64,000 nt of DNA from positions 27,836,165 through 27,900,164 of the forward strand of contig OX424564.1 of assembly GCA_949152475.1 (NCBI GenBank). Direction: 5' to 3'. Shown here piece after piece: positions 53,346 to 64,000 of the stretch. A program made the position numbers and the translations under genes. Origin of the DNA: Terebella lapidaria (taxonomy: Eukaryota > Annelida > Polychaeta > Terebellida > Terebellidae). Within the stretch, counting starts at the first letter, position 1. Each line of letters opens with the position of its first letter. The notes beneath the pieces are model-generated. The model was not told the origin of the DNA. It did no database searches and saw nothing but the letters and a program-made list of their open reading frames with translations.

Positions 53346-54428
53346 CCACCCTGCAGCCAGCCGCCGAACGTTATCTGACCCAATTCTATTGTGTTGGAGT
53401 CAGGTCATGTTTATGTTAACGTTCTATTGCACCAGATATGAAGATATACGGGAACAAAATATATTTTTCCTCATCATATTGTTAGACTTGTGCATCGACT
53501 ACATGTGGATTCCATGTCCCGAATACCCCAAAATTGTATGTATTGTTCTGAGTCTTAATTTTATAGCCCATTGAGAAAAGTGTCATGTAATGTTGACACT
53601 TTGCTCATTTCCACGAACATCGTTCACTATTCAATGTATTTTGGTACCTAATTTTAGTCATAAAACAATATTGCGAAATGTCATATGTAACATTGAATGC
53701 ACATGTTGGACAGTATGTGACAACAGGGCACGAATAGGTGTAATACACGAATTATAACTGTTTTGTTGTTGAAATGACGTTCTGCTACCGTGGTTGACGT
53801 TCTGTGGATCGAATTATAGTCAGGATTTAATATCTGTGAGTGCTGTTCAGTATCGTTCGTCCTATACACTGCACTAACAATGAACGTAAAATCTCGAGAA
53901 TCTCAACCACAAAAATGTTGCTTCCATATGGTGAGAGGAGGAATCCATGATTATGTTTCAAGCATCAACAGAACGTTAACCCGAGCCACAGAACGTTATC
54001 ATGTCACGGATAAATTGGCAACACAAAATTAAGGACAGATACAACAATGTATTGTATATAAATTTCAAACTGAACAACCTTTGTACATATGTGCAAAATT
54101 TCTGTCAAAAATGCTAATATTACATGCTCCAAATTGAGGCGAGTTTACATCCATCTCGGACTTCAGTGTTACATCGTCGCAGTGCAAGACACCTTTCATC
54201 CAAACTCCAAATCCCAGTGTAGCAATCTCAGTGCACAACTTTTCATAACATCTTCGGACATGGAATCGAATAAGTTATAAAAGTGTACTTACTTGGCAAT
54301 TGCTTTTTTCACCTGTTTACATCATATGTCGGACTTTTGAAGATAACAGAACCTTAACATAAACATGACCTGACCCCAACACAATAGAACTGGTTCAGAT
54401 AACGTTCGGTGGCTAGCTGCAGGGTGTG
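53346..54428. mobile_element. 1.08-kb TIR element, non-autonomous
   Basis: The ends are inverted repeats of about 85 bp. The left begins CACCCTGCAGCCAGCCGCCG and includes GTTATCTGACCC and GTCAGGTCATGTTTATGTTA; the right is the reverse complement with a few changes. No transposase is encoded inside. Flanking bases show no convincing target-site duplication. It is a DNA-transposon-like element of unassigned superfamily. Confidence 0.72.
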
Positions 54429-54519
54429 ACAAAAACTTATGATTAGGAAGTTATGCGCATGTCATACACCTATTTCATGGGGTCGAGTTCCTGAAATCGT
54501 TTAATGTTGTTGTTGAGCA

Positions 54520-54700
54520 GTGGTGAACTAATCCCACTAATCCTGGTAGAAACAATTACATTTCATTCACCGTATGGCCCTGATGACATAAGTGTATCTT
54601 TGGATGAATATTTGATCGTGCTATCGTTCTATCCCGAACTTTTGCTGGTGATGGATTGATTTTCACATCGCATGTATTCAGATTGGATTGGTTTTGATTT
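54520..54700 (+). repeat. R300 fragment, diverged
   Basis: GTTGTTGAGCAG, GGTAGAAACAATTACATTT and CCCTGATGACATAAGTGTAT match the R300 order with many changes. Confidence 0.45.
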
Positions 54701-54860
54701 ACGTTGGTTAACATTAGTGATGTCTTTTTTCCCATCTGGAATAATACCCCATGCAAAACTAGGTGTCGGAACTGGGTTATTTATGCAGAACCCATGTCAC
54801 AGAGTTATGCTTTTGGTAAAAGGGAACATTCCTGTCATTTGCCTCTGATGTCTTTAGATA

Positions 54861-57800
54861 TCAAAGCATCAAACAAAATGTCATTACCACGAACATGGTG
54901 AGGGTATTAGGTGTGATACTCCGACCCGTTGACAAATCAGCATGAACTCGGCAGATGAAACAAGCAACATGAAAAAGAATCCAGCAAATAAATATTCCAG
55001 AGATGAAAACACATCCATATGTCTGAGGGTGTCTTTCGGCCTTGTTTGTCGGGAAGTTGTATCAACATTTCATCAGCTGTTAGGAGAGGCATCTAAGACG
55101 AGGCATGCATGTCTCAAAATAAACATACGGACTATTATTACAGAGAACGACAAAAAATACCTATAGCTCCCCCTTTTAATGTGCTCCATCGACCCTTAAC
55201 ATTTGCACATGTCTGTCGTCGTCGTAGATTTCTATTTCCTTTGGTCGATTCAAATGAGAGCAAATATGCAACAGTTGAAATGTTTGACTGATGCATTCAG
55301 GTACACCGCCGTTGGAAATCGTTTTATTAAGATTTAGATAGGACTTGTTTATGAACGACAATGATGGATTGAATTACCTAAACGACAACGTGCGTCAATT
55401 GGAGGGTGATTTTTTTATAACCTTTCCCTTAGGCAAACCACAAGTACACTTCACCCAGTTGTAGGAAACATTTGAATATCGAGTCTTCTCTGGTCCGAAT
55501 CGACTGATCGAATTACACATTAAGCCGGCTGCCTAGATATAATCAAAGCACATATAAAAAAATCAAGAAGTATTACACACCATCGTTTATATCCATCCAA
55601 GTAGTCCACGAAATGGTTGATCAAATAATCTTGATGGATTACCTTCTGTGGCCAGGGAAGTGTAAATGTCAGTTAGCTGTTTGGTTTTAGTGGATATCGC
55701 ACAAAGAGGGTATAGTTAAAACGTGATGTATATGGTGTGAAGTCCACTTCTTGTGATGGATCCACTTCTTGTGATTGTGATGTTCTGTATATAGTGAAGT
55801 ATATATGTTTCTGCATCCGGAGCATGAATTGTTTCTAATAACCGATTTTGAAAGAATACGCAAGACAATAGAGTTGACGCCCAGTGCACATAGTGTTCCA
55901 TAGCACAATTTCGTCGTACGTATAATATTCCGTTCCCAAAAATGAACAATTCGTTCCCACGACTAAACGAGCATACAACATAACAATTCATGTGCACAAA
56001 TCGTTGTGGAACGGATTACTATTTCGTTCCCACGAATTAAAAAGTATTTTTGGTATGTCACCTCAGTGGCTATATGAGGGACTCTACAGGGATGAATCAA
56101 TCTCAGTTGATTGTGTTCACTTCTATTTCCAGCCCTGCCCTGCAATTTTTAGACCAGTTGTGTCATTTGGATGGAACTGCCCAGTCGACCACACACGACT
56201 ATGGCTCACAAGCACTGAAGGATTTCCTAATTGGAAAGTATTACCTCCGCGAAGAATTACGCATTGAACGCTTGATACCGTGTGACTGGCACTACAACAG
56301 TGGCCCAGAATCTGGTACAACAACACTTGACCGTATTTTGTTGATTAATTTTTGCCCACGTAATAAACTTGCAGGGACTGTTTCAATTGATTTCTGATAA
56401 CTATAGATTTGTACGGTGTCCTCCATAGGACATAACACGAGAAGCAAGTAAATCGTAGTTAAATTTACAAACTGGTCCCCCAATATAATAATCGTTCATT
56501 CAATATATCATTCACACAATATACTAAATTGTTTGTTTGATATATTATATCGTTCCCACAATTTGACAAACTGTTCCTTTAAAATATGGAATTGTTTCCT
56601 CAGTTTGTGAAGTATATGGCATAAAGGCTTTATTACACTGGACTAACAATTCCTTGAATTTATTCAATTATTTATTAAATTTTTCCAAACTTTCCTCAAT
56701 TTAGTAACTTGTTCGCTCAATTTATTGAATTTTTTTTTCAGAAAACTGAACTAATTGTTCACCTAATTTATCAACTTATCAGTTCTAGTTGTTAAGTATA
56801 TCGAGCGAATGGTTTGTCGAACTGTGTGACTGATCTAATATATCGAATGAACAAAATATAATATTTTGTTCATTGGAAAAAAAATGTTTCTGGCCCAGCA
56901 CTGAATATTCCCGTTTTAGCCTCTTTTTTGTAAATTTCAGACTTTGTTGATTCAAGCCAGACATGAGATCTGAATGAACACAAGCTCACATATTTGTATG
57001 TGATATATCCCATGTGGTTCCTAGTACTACTCTCCGAAGTTCAAATCATCACAAAAAATATCAAGAGTAAGCTAAAATATCAAGAGAAAGCTACAACACA
57101 AAATGATAGGTTAACACTCTGACGTATATTGTGACCCAATGTAGGGCATGCAAATTTGTCTAATTACATCTTCACGTTTTGTTTTGTCTTGCGTGAAATG
57201 TGTAACGTGATAGACATCTGTAATAAAAATAAAAATGCTTCCTCCGATGTGTCGAAAGAACGCATAACTTCCACGTTGAGGCCCATTGTCTGTTATGTAT
57301 TGCTGTGAATCACGCCATGATCTGGTCAAGATTAACCATCATGGAAACTATCAGCGTTCGTAAAAGAATATTTACTACAATCATATATATGCAGTTTATT
57401 TCAACCAAATTTCCTCGGAATCTTCCTTGGAACCAGACATACCACCTCTTCTGGAATAAGTATCCTCTGATTTATATTCATGTTGCTTTATTGTCCGATG
57501 AATTCATGATAACGTAGCAAACAAGTTAAGTGTTATACCCAGTATTCCTCATAATGTTCATGGTGAATACTTTCAGATTGAGGCTACGATAATATTGAGG
57601 CAACAGAAGCACGTGCCACCGATATTTCGTCACACCAAGGAAAAAATATTTGTGAAATCAAGTAAATAAACATCAAAACAATTGGGAACAAACAAGTATA
57701 CATAATCACGCATGCTATACACCTGATATATTGCACCTTTCATGATATGATTGCACCTAAACACACCACATTTATATTCATCTAGCATGTGAATACAAAC
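54861..57800 (+). repeat. Long unit D (degenerate ~4.5-5.2 kb repeat)
   Basis: Landmarks: CATTACCACGAACATGGTG (about 54880, cf. 51254), GGAGAGGCATCTAAGACG (55084), GACAATGATGGATTG (55358), TTCCCAGCCCTGC-like and CCAGTCGACCACACACG (about 56179, cf. 25630 and 32582), and TCATGATAACGTAGC (57502, cf. 62129). A 115-codon frame at 56050-56397 spans a block shared with units A and B, but the other copies do not keep it open. I do not call it a gene. Confidence 0.68.
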
Positions 57801-60800
57801 TATAGCGATACTTTATCATCCCAGGCAACGCCAGATTTATTGTGTTGCCATTATCAGCATTAGACATGCATCCCATCTGTGCCGGGATACTGAGGGTATA
57901 GCTCGCAATATATCAGTCTTGCGTAATTTGATTCCCAGCCCTGCTCACGAATTATCGTATCAGTTATGTTATTTAGGTCGTGGTTCTCAGTAGACATTAT
58001 AATGTCCGTGGCATTCAAACACTGAACGGCTACCTAACCGGTGAATTTTTTTTGCACTTTGAATGTTATCATTATATATTCAGAGGCATTACCCAACTTC
58101 ACTACTATCAAACCATTCCACCCAATTCATGTGTTATTGCACTTCAATCCTGAGCTAAAAAGTATGCTAATTTTGAGCTGCCACCGCCATATTTTTTTAG
58201 TTCGCGTATGCCAACTAACATTTCGTATATATGAGTTAATATTTTGCAATTGTTAATTAATATTTTCAATTTACTATTTCGCATATACGAATTACTAATT
58301 CATGTATGTGGGAAAAAACTACATATGTTTAGCGGCTTATTTATTTTGCGGCTTACATTTGCAAAATAGTAAATCATATATGCGAAATAATAAATCGCTA
58401 TTTGCACAATAATAAATATATATACGTCGATGACAGCTCTACTCTACCATAGAAGAGAGATTGCCATCTCAGATTCCTTTGTCTACAAAACCCTTATGTT
58501 CGGAATCCGTTCTGATGATACACTAATGTACTCCACAATCCAATTAAGCACCAGATTATAAATAAGGCAACTATTATGCTATAGGAATGATATTAATGCG
58601 AATTGCGTTGGTTTGTCGCATTCCTCTGATGTTTAAGATGGTCTGACATTTTCATACTTTACGTGAAGCACTGATACTTGTATTGGCATCCAACCTGGGG
58701 AGTATGTTTGGTTTACAGCCTATTTAACCACATAAGCGATACAAAAATAACCTCCCATATTATAGTTTCAACCTATTACCTCTAGTGAATATCTTATCGA
58801 GCCCACGTGTCGAAGTGAAATGTACAAGACATGGAAGTAAAACAACGAGCGTGTTTTTTTAACAACTGCTTAGTTTTGTGATTTGTTACATAGTAATCTA
58901 CACCAGACCTGCAAAAGGGTCGGCGATAGAATTATCCCAGAAAATTACCACAATTTTGACTACGATATCATACAAGTATATATTTCATTTACGTTTCACT
59001 GAACATGTGAGTTCAGTGGTGGTCTTCATCGCCTCTTCCTCTGTGAAGTCATGATTACTGAAAATACTTCTGGTTTTCCTCACAACTTACTTCATAATTG
59101 AGAAAATTAGGAATCTACTGATTCCGTCTATAACGTATATGGCCCAAGTATCATATCCTGCGCTTTCCTCTATATACAATAATGAATAAAAAGGTGACAG
59201 ACGGATTAAATTGTATGCGTTTAGTGGGTGAGTTGTATTGTCACAGATGTTCTGCTTTTTGGTAAGAGGGAACATTCCTGTCCTGTGCTTCTGATGTCTT
59301 TAGATATCAAAGCATCAAACAAAATGTCATTATTTATGCAGAACCCATTTATGCAGAACTCATGAATGGTAAGAGGGAACATTCCTGTGGTGTGCTTCTG
59401 GTGTCTTTGGATATCGAAGTGATTATTGTCAAACTCGTTGACAAACCAACATAGACTCGGCGGATGAAACAAGCAACATGAAATAGAACCTATCCAAAAA
59501 ATATTCCAGAACATATACTTATTTCTGAGGATGCCTTCGGGACTATGTTGTATGAACATTTCGTCAGGTGTTGGAGAGGCGTCTAAAACGAGACATGCAT
59601 GTCTAAAAATAAAAACCAACAAACAGCTTTTACAGAAAACGACAAAATACATATAATCCACCTTTTTCGTGTGCTGAATCGAACCTCAACTTTGTCCATG
59701 GGTCTGTTGTCCAAAGAGATTCACTTCGATTCAAATCAGAAATGGTAGCAGTTATGGAACAGGTGAAATGTTTGATTGATGCTTTCAGAGGCACAGCTGT
59801 TGTAATCCTTGTGGTTTGTTTTATTGGGATATGGTGGGACCTGTTTATGAACAACAATGATGGATTGGTTTACCTAAAAAGACCATCTTCGTCCTTTGAT
59901 GTGTTTCTTCTACCTTTCTTTTATGTCACCTACTTGACATGTAGGAAACCTTTGAATATCAAGTGTCATTTTGATCCACACGGACCTAATTCGAGTTAAA
60001 CATTAAATCCCACTTCTTCGAATGATCTTATACACATATGAAAAATCTAGCAGCAATGTTGGTTGATCATATAATCTTGATGGATTACCTCCTGTGGTCA
60101 GAGAGTAATAAATGTCAGTTAGCTTTTTGGTTTCAGTGGATACCACACAACAAGGGGATAATTAATTCGTGATGCAGATAAGTGTAAGTCAACTCGTGAT
60201 GTATCATATGTTTTACATATAGAAGTATAAATATTTCTGCATCCGAACCATGAATTGTTTCTAATAAAATGAATTTGTAAGAATAGACAAGGCAATGGCA
60301 GTGTTCGATAGAACGATTTCATTGTTATGCACGTCACGATTATTAAAGATGTAAGTATCAATCTATTACCACCAATATAGCCAAATTTTGATGATTACAA
60401 TAACAAACGTAAAATACAACATTTTGCAATAGAAACAAAGCCCGACCGTATACCTTATCAAAAGACACACTGGCGTCATCAGGGGCAGACAGTGTGGTAA
60501 ATTTAGTTGTTTCTACTGTACACCTGATGGAATTAGTATACAACTGCCCAACAACCTATGGAAATAATTAAGAATCCAAAAGAAACCCCATGGAATAAAT
60601 ATATGACAAGTACATAAGTACCTAATCACAAGCCAAAAGGCTACTGAGTTGATGGTATCCTCGGAGACAGACTTAACTTCCACCAGCAGTGACACCGGCT
60701 CAGTGATATGAATGTAAGTATCAATCTAATACCACCAATAAATGTAAATGTGTTCACATTTACAATATACTCGATTACCAATATGTGTCACGGTGATGTT

Positions 60801-62319
60801 TTGCATCAACCCTTTAACACCATCAGAAGTTCGGAACAAAAAGTAGCATCCGTTATTTCACACAAATATTATATACAAAATTTGTCTACATTTGAAAGAA
60901 TGTGTATGCTACGCGTTCATATTTACACATGCAAGTCTCATTCCCTGATAACCATGTGAATATAATCCACTGCATCACCTCAGGGACGATTTTGCTGTTT
61001 GAATGACAAGAACCTGTGATGAGAACCGTTGCTCGTTTGGAATTGAATTGTTTTTTTTTCCAGAAATGGTCTGCAAATTACTTTTTGTGTTACAAAACAC
61101 AGTAGGACAACTCACATTCGCAACGACGAAATGACACTCTAGACAAGAAGGGGTTGAATTAATGACACCACTTGTGTTAACGCAGACATGGTGTGAACAA
61201 TCTTTTTAACACTAACATTTTGGTGATATACCTGGTACGAAATTCAAATGAAGGAAGAAGTTTGTTCTGAGTTTCCACCAGCATACTTTCAATGTACTTA
61301 TTTTAGCCTTGTGCATTTATTGGTCATTAGTGTGTGTCATTTATGTTCAGTTTAATTCATTATTCTGAATTACTAGTGGTACACATATTAAATCATGTCT
61401 CGTAAATGTGTCCATTATATTAGTTACTTTTATTGTAACAGTCGACGGGGTACATGGTATAGGTTCAGAAATGTTCACACGACTTTGTGTGTACATGTAA
61501 TGAATCAGGCACAACAGTACATGCACTTCGAGCACCGACAATTTGCAAAGCAAAATACTTCAAGGAACAACAACAAATTTCAATAATTCACAACAATAAT
61601 AATAATTCAGGCCTGAATAATGTTTACCACATGTTTCGTACAAAAATATTGCATCCATGCAATTCACATGTGGATGATTCTTCAATTTTATAATCTTGAT
61701 CGTTGAACATTGCCACAGAAAATCGAGGAATTCGATGTATTGGGTATGTCTTTTTCCCTTCACTGTATGGCAGTACAAAAATAGATGAACAAAAACACAT
61801 TTGAAATCATTTCAGTTATAATCTGGTGATAATAAAAATCTGCAAGGAATAAAAACATTTCAAAATATGTATCTAAAGAACACATCTTGAGGATCAATGT
61901 ATGCATTGTATTTCTCTGAACCATGCCTTGATCTAGTCAAAGTTAACCACCACAGGAGCCATCGCAGTGTTCGTGAAATATTATTTATTACAACCATATA
62001 TATCCAGTTTATTGCAACCAAATTTCCTCGGAATGTCAATGTCTTTTTGCCACGGAGCAGATATACATCCTCTTCTGGCATAATCTTCCTCTGAATTCTA
62101 GTCACGTCGCTTTATTTTCCGCGGAATTTATGATAACGTAGATTAGAGTGGAATGGTAAATACATTTTGATTGAGGCTGCGCAATACTGAGGGGGACAGA
62201 AGCATGTGCCAGCGATATTTCGCATAAAATATACATAATCATGTCTTCTATGATATATTGCACCTCTCCACTACCTAAACACCCCCCATTAAAGTTTATC
62301 TGGCACGTGAATATAAATT
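57801..62319 (+). repeat. Long unit E (degenerate ~4.5-5.2 kb repeat)
   Basis: Landmarks: TATAGCGATACTTTATCATC (57801), GCATTACCCAACTTCACT (58089), TGCGTTGGTTTGTCG (58605), ATGATGGATTGGTTTACC (59855), GATGTTTTGCATCAACCC (60797), CCTTGATCTAGTCAAAG (61925, cf. 57318 in D). The spacing to the next TATAGCGATAC at 62319 is about 4.52 kb, the best estimate of the period. An R300 copy lies inside. Confidence 0.72.
60354..60660 (-). repeat. R300 dispersed repeat, copy 4
   Basis: It is the reverse complement of 3664-3990 and one of the best-preserved copies. Just after it (60711-60745) GAATGTAAGTATCAATCTAA repeats the left edge of the copy, so the element has a direct partial repeat at both ends. This could be a tandem start or a terminal direct repeat. 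Confidence 0.8.
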
Positions 62320-63738
62320 ATAGCGATACTGCATCATCCCAGTCAACGCTGGATTTATTGTGTTACCATCATCAGCATTACACATGCATCCCATATGTGC
62401 CAGGATACTGAGGGTATAGCCAGCAATATACAAGTCTTGTGTAATTCGATTTCCCGCCCTGCTCACGAATTACCGTATCAGTTATGTTATTTAAGTGGTG
62501 GTTCTTAGTCGACAATGCAATGTTCGTGGCTTTCAAACACTGATTGGCTACCTAACTGGTGAGAAGTAGCACATTTGACAGTTAGTTATTGATGTGTTTT
62601 CACATATATTTACTGCTATCCTAGTGTCGATTTTTGTCAAAATAATGAGAGCTAAATATATGTCTTGCATTTTGAATGTCATCAGAGCATTACCCAATTT
62701 CACTATCATCAAACATTCCACCTAATTCTTGTTTTATTGCACGTCAATCCTGAGCTAAAAATCAGGACATCGTAGTGCTACCACCGCCATATTTTTGGCG
62801 TTTATATTTGTGAGTTGATATTTTGCAATTAATAATAAATATTTTCCATACAATTTACTATTTTGCACATACGAACTTCTTATTCATATATTTCAATTTT
62901 TTTTTCATATGCATGGCGGCTCATTGGTATTTGTAAAATATTCAATCTTATATGCAAAATAGTAATTCACATTTGCAAAACAATAAATATATGGTGGTGA
63001 CAGCTCTACGCTGCCATAAAAGTGAGATTGCCATCTCAAATTCCCCTGTCTGCAAAACCCTGATGTTGGGAACCCGCTCTGATGATATACCAATATCGGC
63101 TACAATGCAAACAGGCACCAGAGAGGCAGTTCATATTCTGGGGGAGTGATATTATGCAAATTGCGTTGGTTTGCCGAGTTCCTTTGTGTGATGCTTAATA
63201 TGCTCTGACATTTTTATACTTTACGTGAGGAACTGATGCTTGTAATATTTTTCAATAACTTTTGCTGTTGAATCATAACGACTATCAATTGAAAAATAGT
63301 TTGACATCTAACTAAAAAAATATACCGTGTTTCCAGCCCTCATAAACCGAACTGCCATCTAAACTATACAATAACTTCCCATCAGGTATGTATCAACGTA
63401 TTACCTAAATAGGATATGTTATCGAGCCCACGTGTCGAACTGGAAAGTACAAGACATGGAAACAAAACAACGAGCGTGTGCTGTATACAATTGCTCAGTT
63501 TCGTGATTTGATACATAGCAACAAACATAGCAATTACATCATGCCAGATAGCCTAAAAACTTAAAACAGATTGTAGCAGATTGTAAAAAGCTATACGATT
63601 ATTCCAATGTCGTAATGAATCGCACAGAAAATTTAATGCAAGTGGTCTTCCAAAAAACCCAAAAAAGTCCATGTTGTTTACTGCTTTTGAACGCAAGATT
63701 CACAACGAAGACTGATTAGTGATCACCATGGACTTACA
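62320..63738 (+). repeat. Long unit F (degenerate ~4.5-5.2 kb repeat, truncated)
   Basis: It follows unit E block for block: CGATACTGCATCATCCC (62323), GCATTACCCAATTTCACT (62688), TGCGTTGGTTTGCCGAG (63163) and AAGATTCACAACGAAG (63697). It is cut at about 63738 by a LINE fragment, and the window ends soon after. Confidence 0.72.
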
Positions 63739-64000
63739 ATTGTATTCATATTTTACGGGCATACTTATGTTCAAGTTTAGTCAGAATAAACTGCCAATGT
63801 TTTATTCTGCATTTTTTTCAAGAAATGACTTCAATCACATGTACGATACAAGACAAAAAAGCAACTATAGGTCAAATCAGTGTAGATATTTAATATCTTT
63901 TTTCAATGTGAAAATACATGGTCCAAAGATCTGGAATAACATTCCAAGTAATAACTATATGCTTTCGAATCAAAACTGAAAAACCATCTGATCACTTGTC
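63739..64000 (+). pseudogene. LINE 3' coding fragment, same family as the split LINE
   Basis: The sequence from TATTCATATTTTACGGGCAT onward is the reverse complement of about 7112-7380. It encodes YFTGILMFKFSQNKLPMFYS, YDTRQKSNYR and KIHGPKIWNN. It is strongly 5'-truncated, is inserted in long unit F, and lacks the SNIRGS-like stretch just before the end. It runs off the window. Confidence 0.85.

Noticed and set aside
56050-56397. 115-codon ORF in unit D as a host gene
   Set aside because: The equivalent blocks in units A and B have stops and frameshifts in every frame. No domain or signal is recognisable.

Overview
This window looks like transposon-rich, AT-rich, non-coding DNA from an animal nuclear genome. 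I recognise no single-copy host gene. The strongest clues are several families of apurinic-endonuclease-type non-LTR retrotransposons (LINEs), a Ty3/Gypsy LTR retrotransposon, a tRNA-derived SINE, palindromic MITE-like elements, minisatellite-armed foldback elements and elements resembling the tandem-repeat 'pearl'/Helentron group known from molluscs. A marine invertebrate, perhaps a mollusc, is my best guess. That is inference from repeat style and not from a marker gene.

Layout. 0-7 kb holds a long-arm inverted-repeat element (1234-1805), a 20-bp minisatellite, a copy of a ~300-bp dispersed repeat ('R300', 3664-3990) and a 5'-truncated LINE with a TTATC-type 3' tail (4622-6176). 7-16.5 kb is a three-level nest. 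A minus-strand LINE (pieces at 7030-8384 and 16190-16540) is split by a foldback element with 20-bp repeat arms (8385-16189). That foldback is itself split by a young Gypsy element (9092-15093) carrying one open 1428-codon pol frame but no gag. 16.5-21.6 kb has a palindromic MITE, a SINE with target-site duplication and worn minisatellite.

21.6-32.8 kb and 49.3-63.7 kb are built from degenerate copies of one long unit (about 4.5-5.2 kb period, at least six partial copies, same order and orientation). I can assign it to no known element, and it is the main unexplained structure. Inside it lie further insertions: a hairpin-ended element with three ~460-bp internal repeats (about 30146-32030), a related one at 52037 with ~130-bp repeats, R300 copies, a 1.08-kb TIR element (53346-54428) and a LINE fragment at the right edge.

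33-49 kb is a retrotransposon block: a 5'-truncated LINE with poly(A) and a clean target-site duplication (34002-35849), a decayed Tx1/L1-like LINE on the minus strand (36038-40385), a 1.9-kb foldback element (40430-42345), a decayed CR1/Rex-like LINE (43600-44850) and a nearly full-length CR1/L2-type LINE (about 45195-48953) with a hydrophobic N-terminus, a 2A-like peptide, a PHD finger, endonuclease and reverse transcriptase, broken by one frameshift.

The genes do not form a pathway; each encodes replication of its own element. Many reading-frame starts given here are frame boundaries or non-ATG codons, because most frames enter from upstream truncations or frameshifts. All repeat alignments and copy counts were made by eye.
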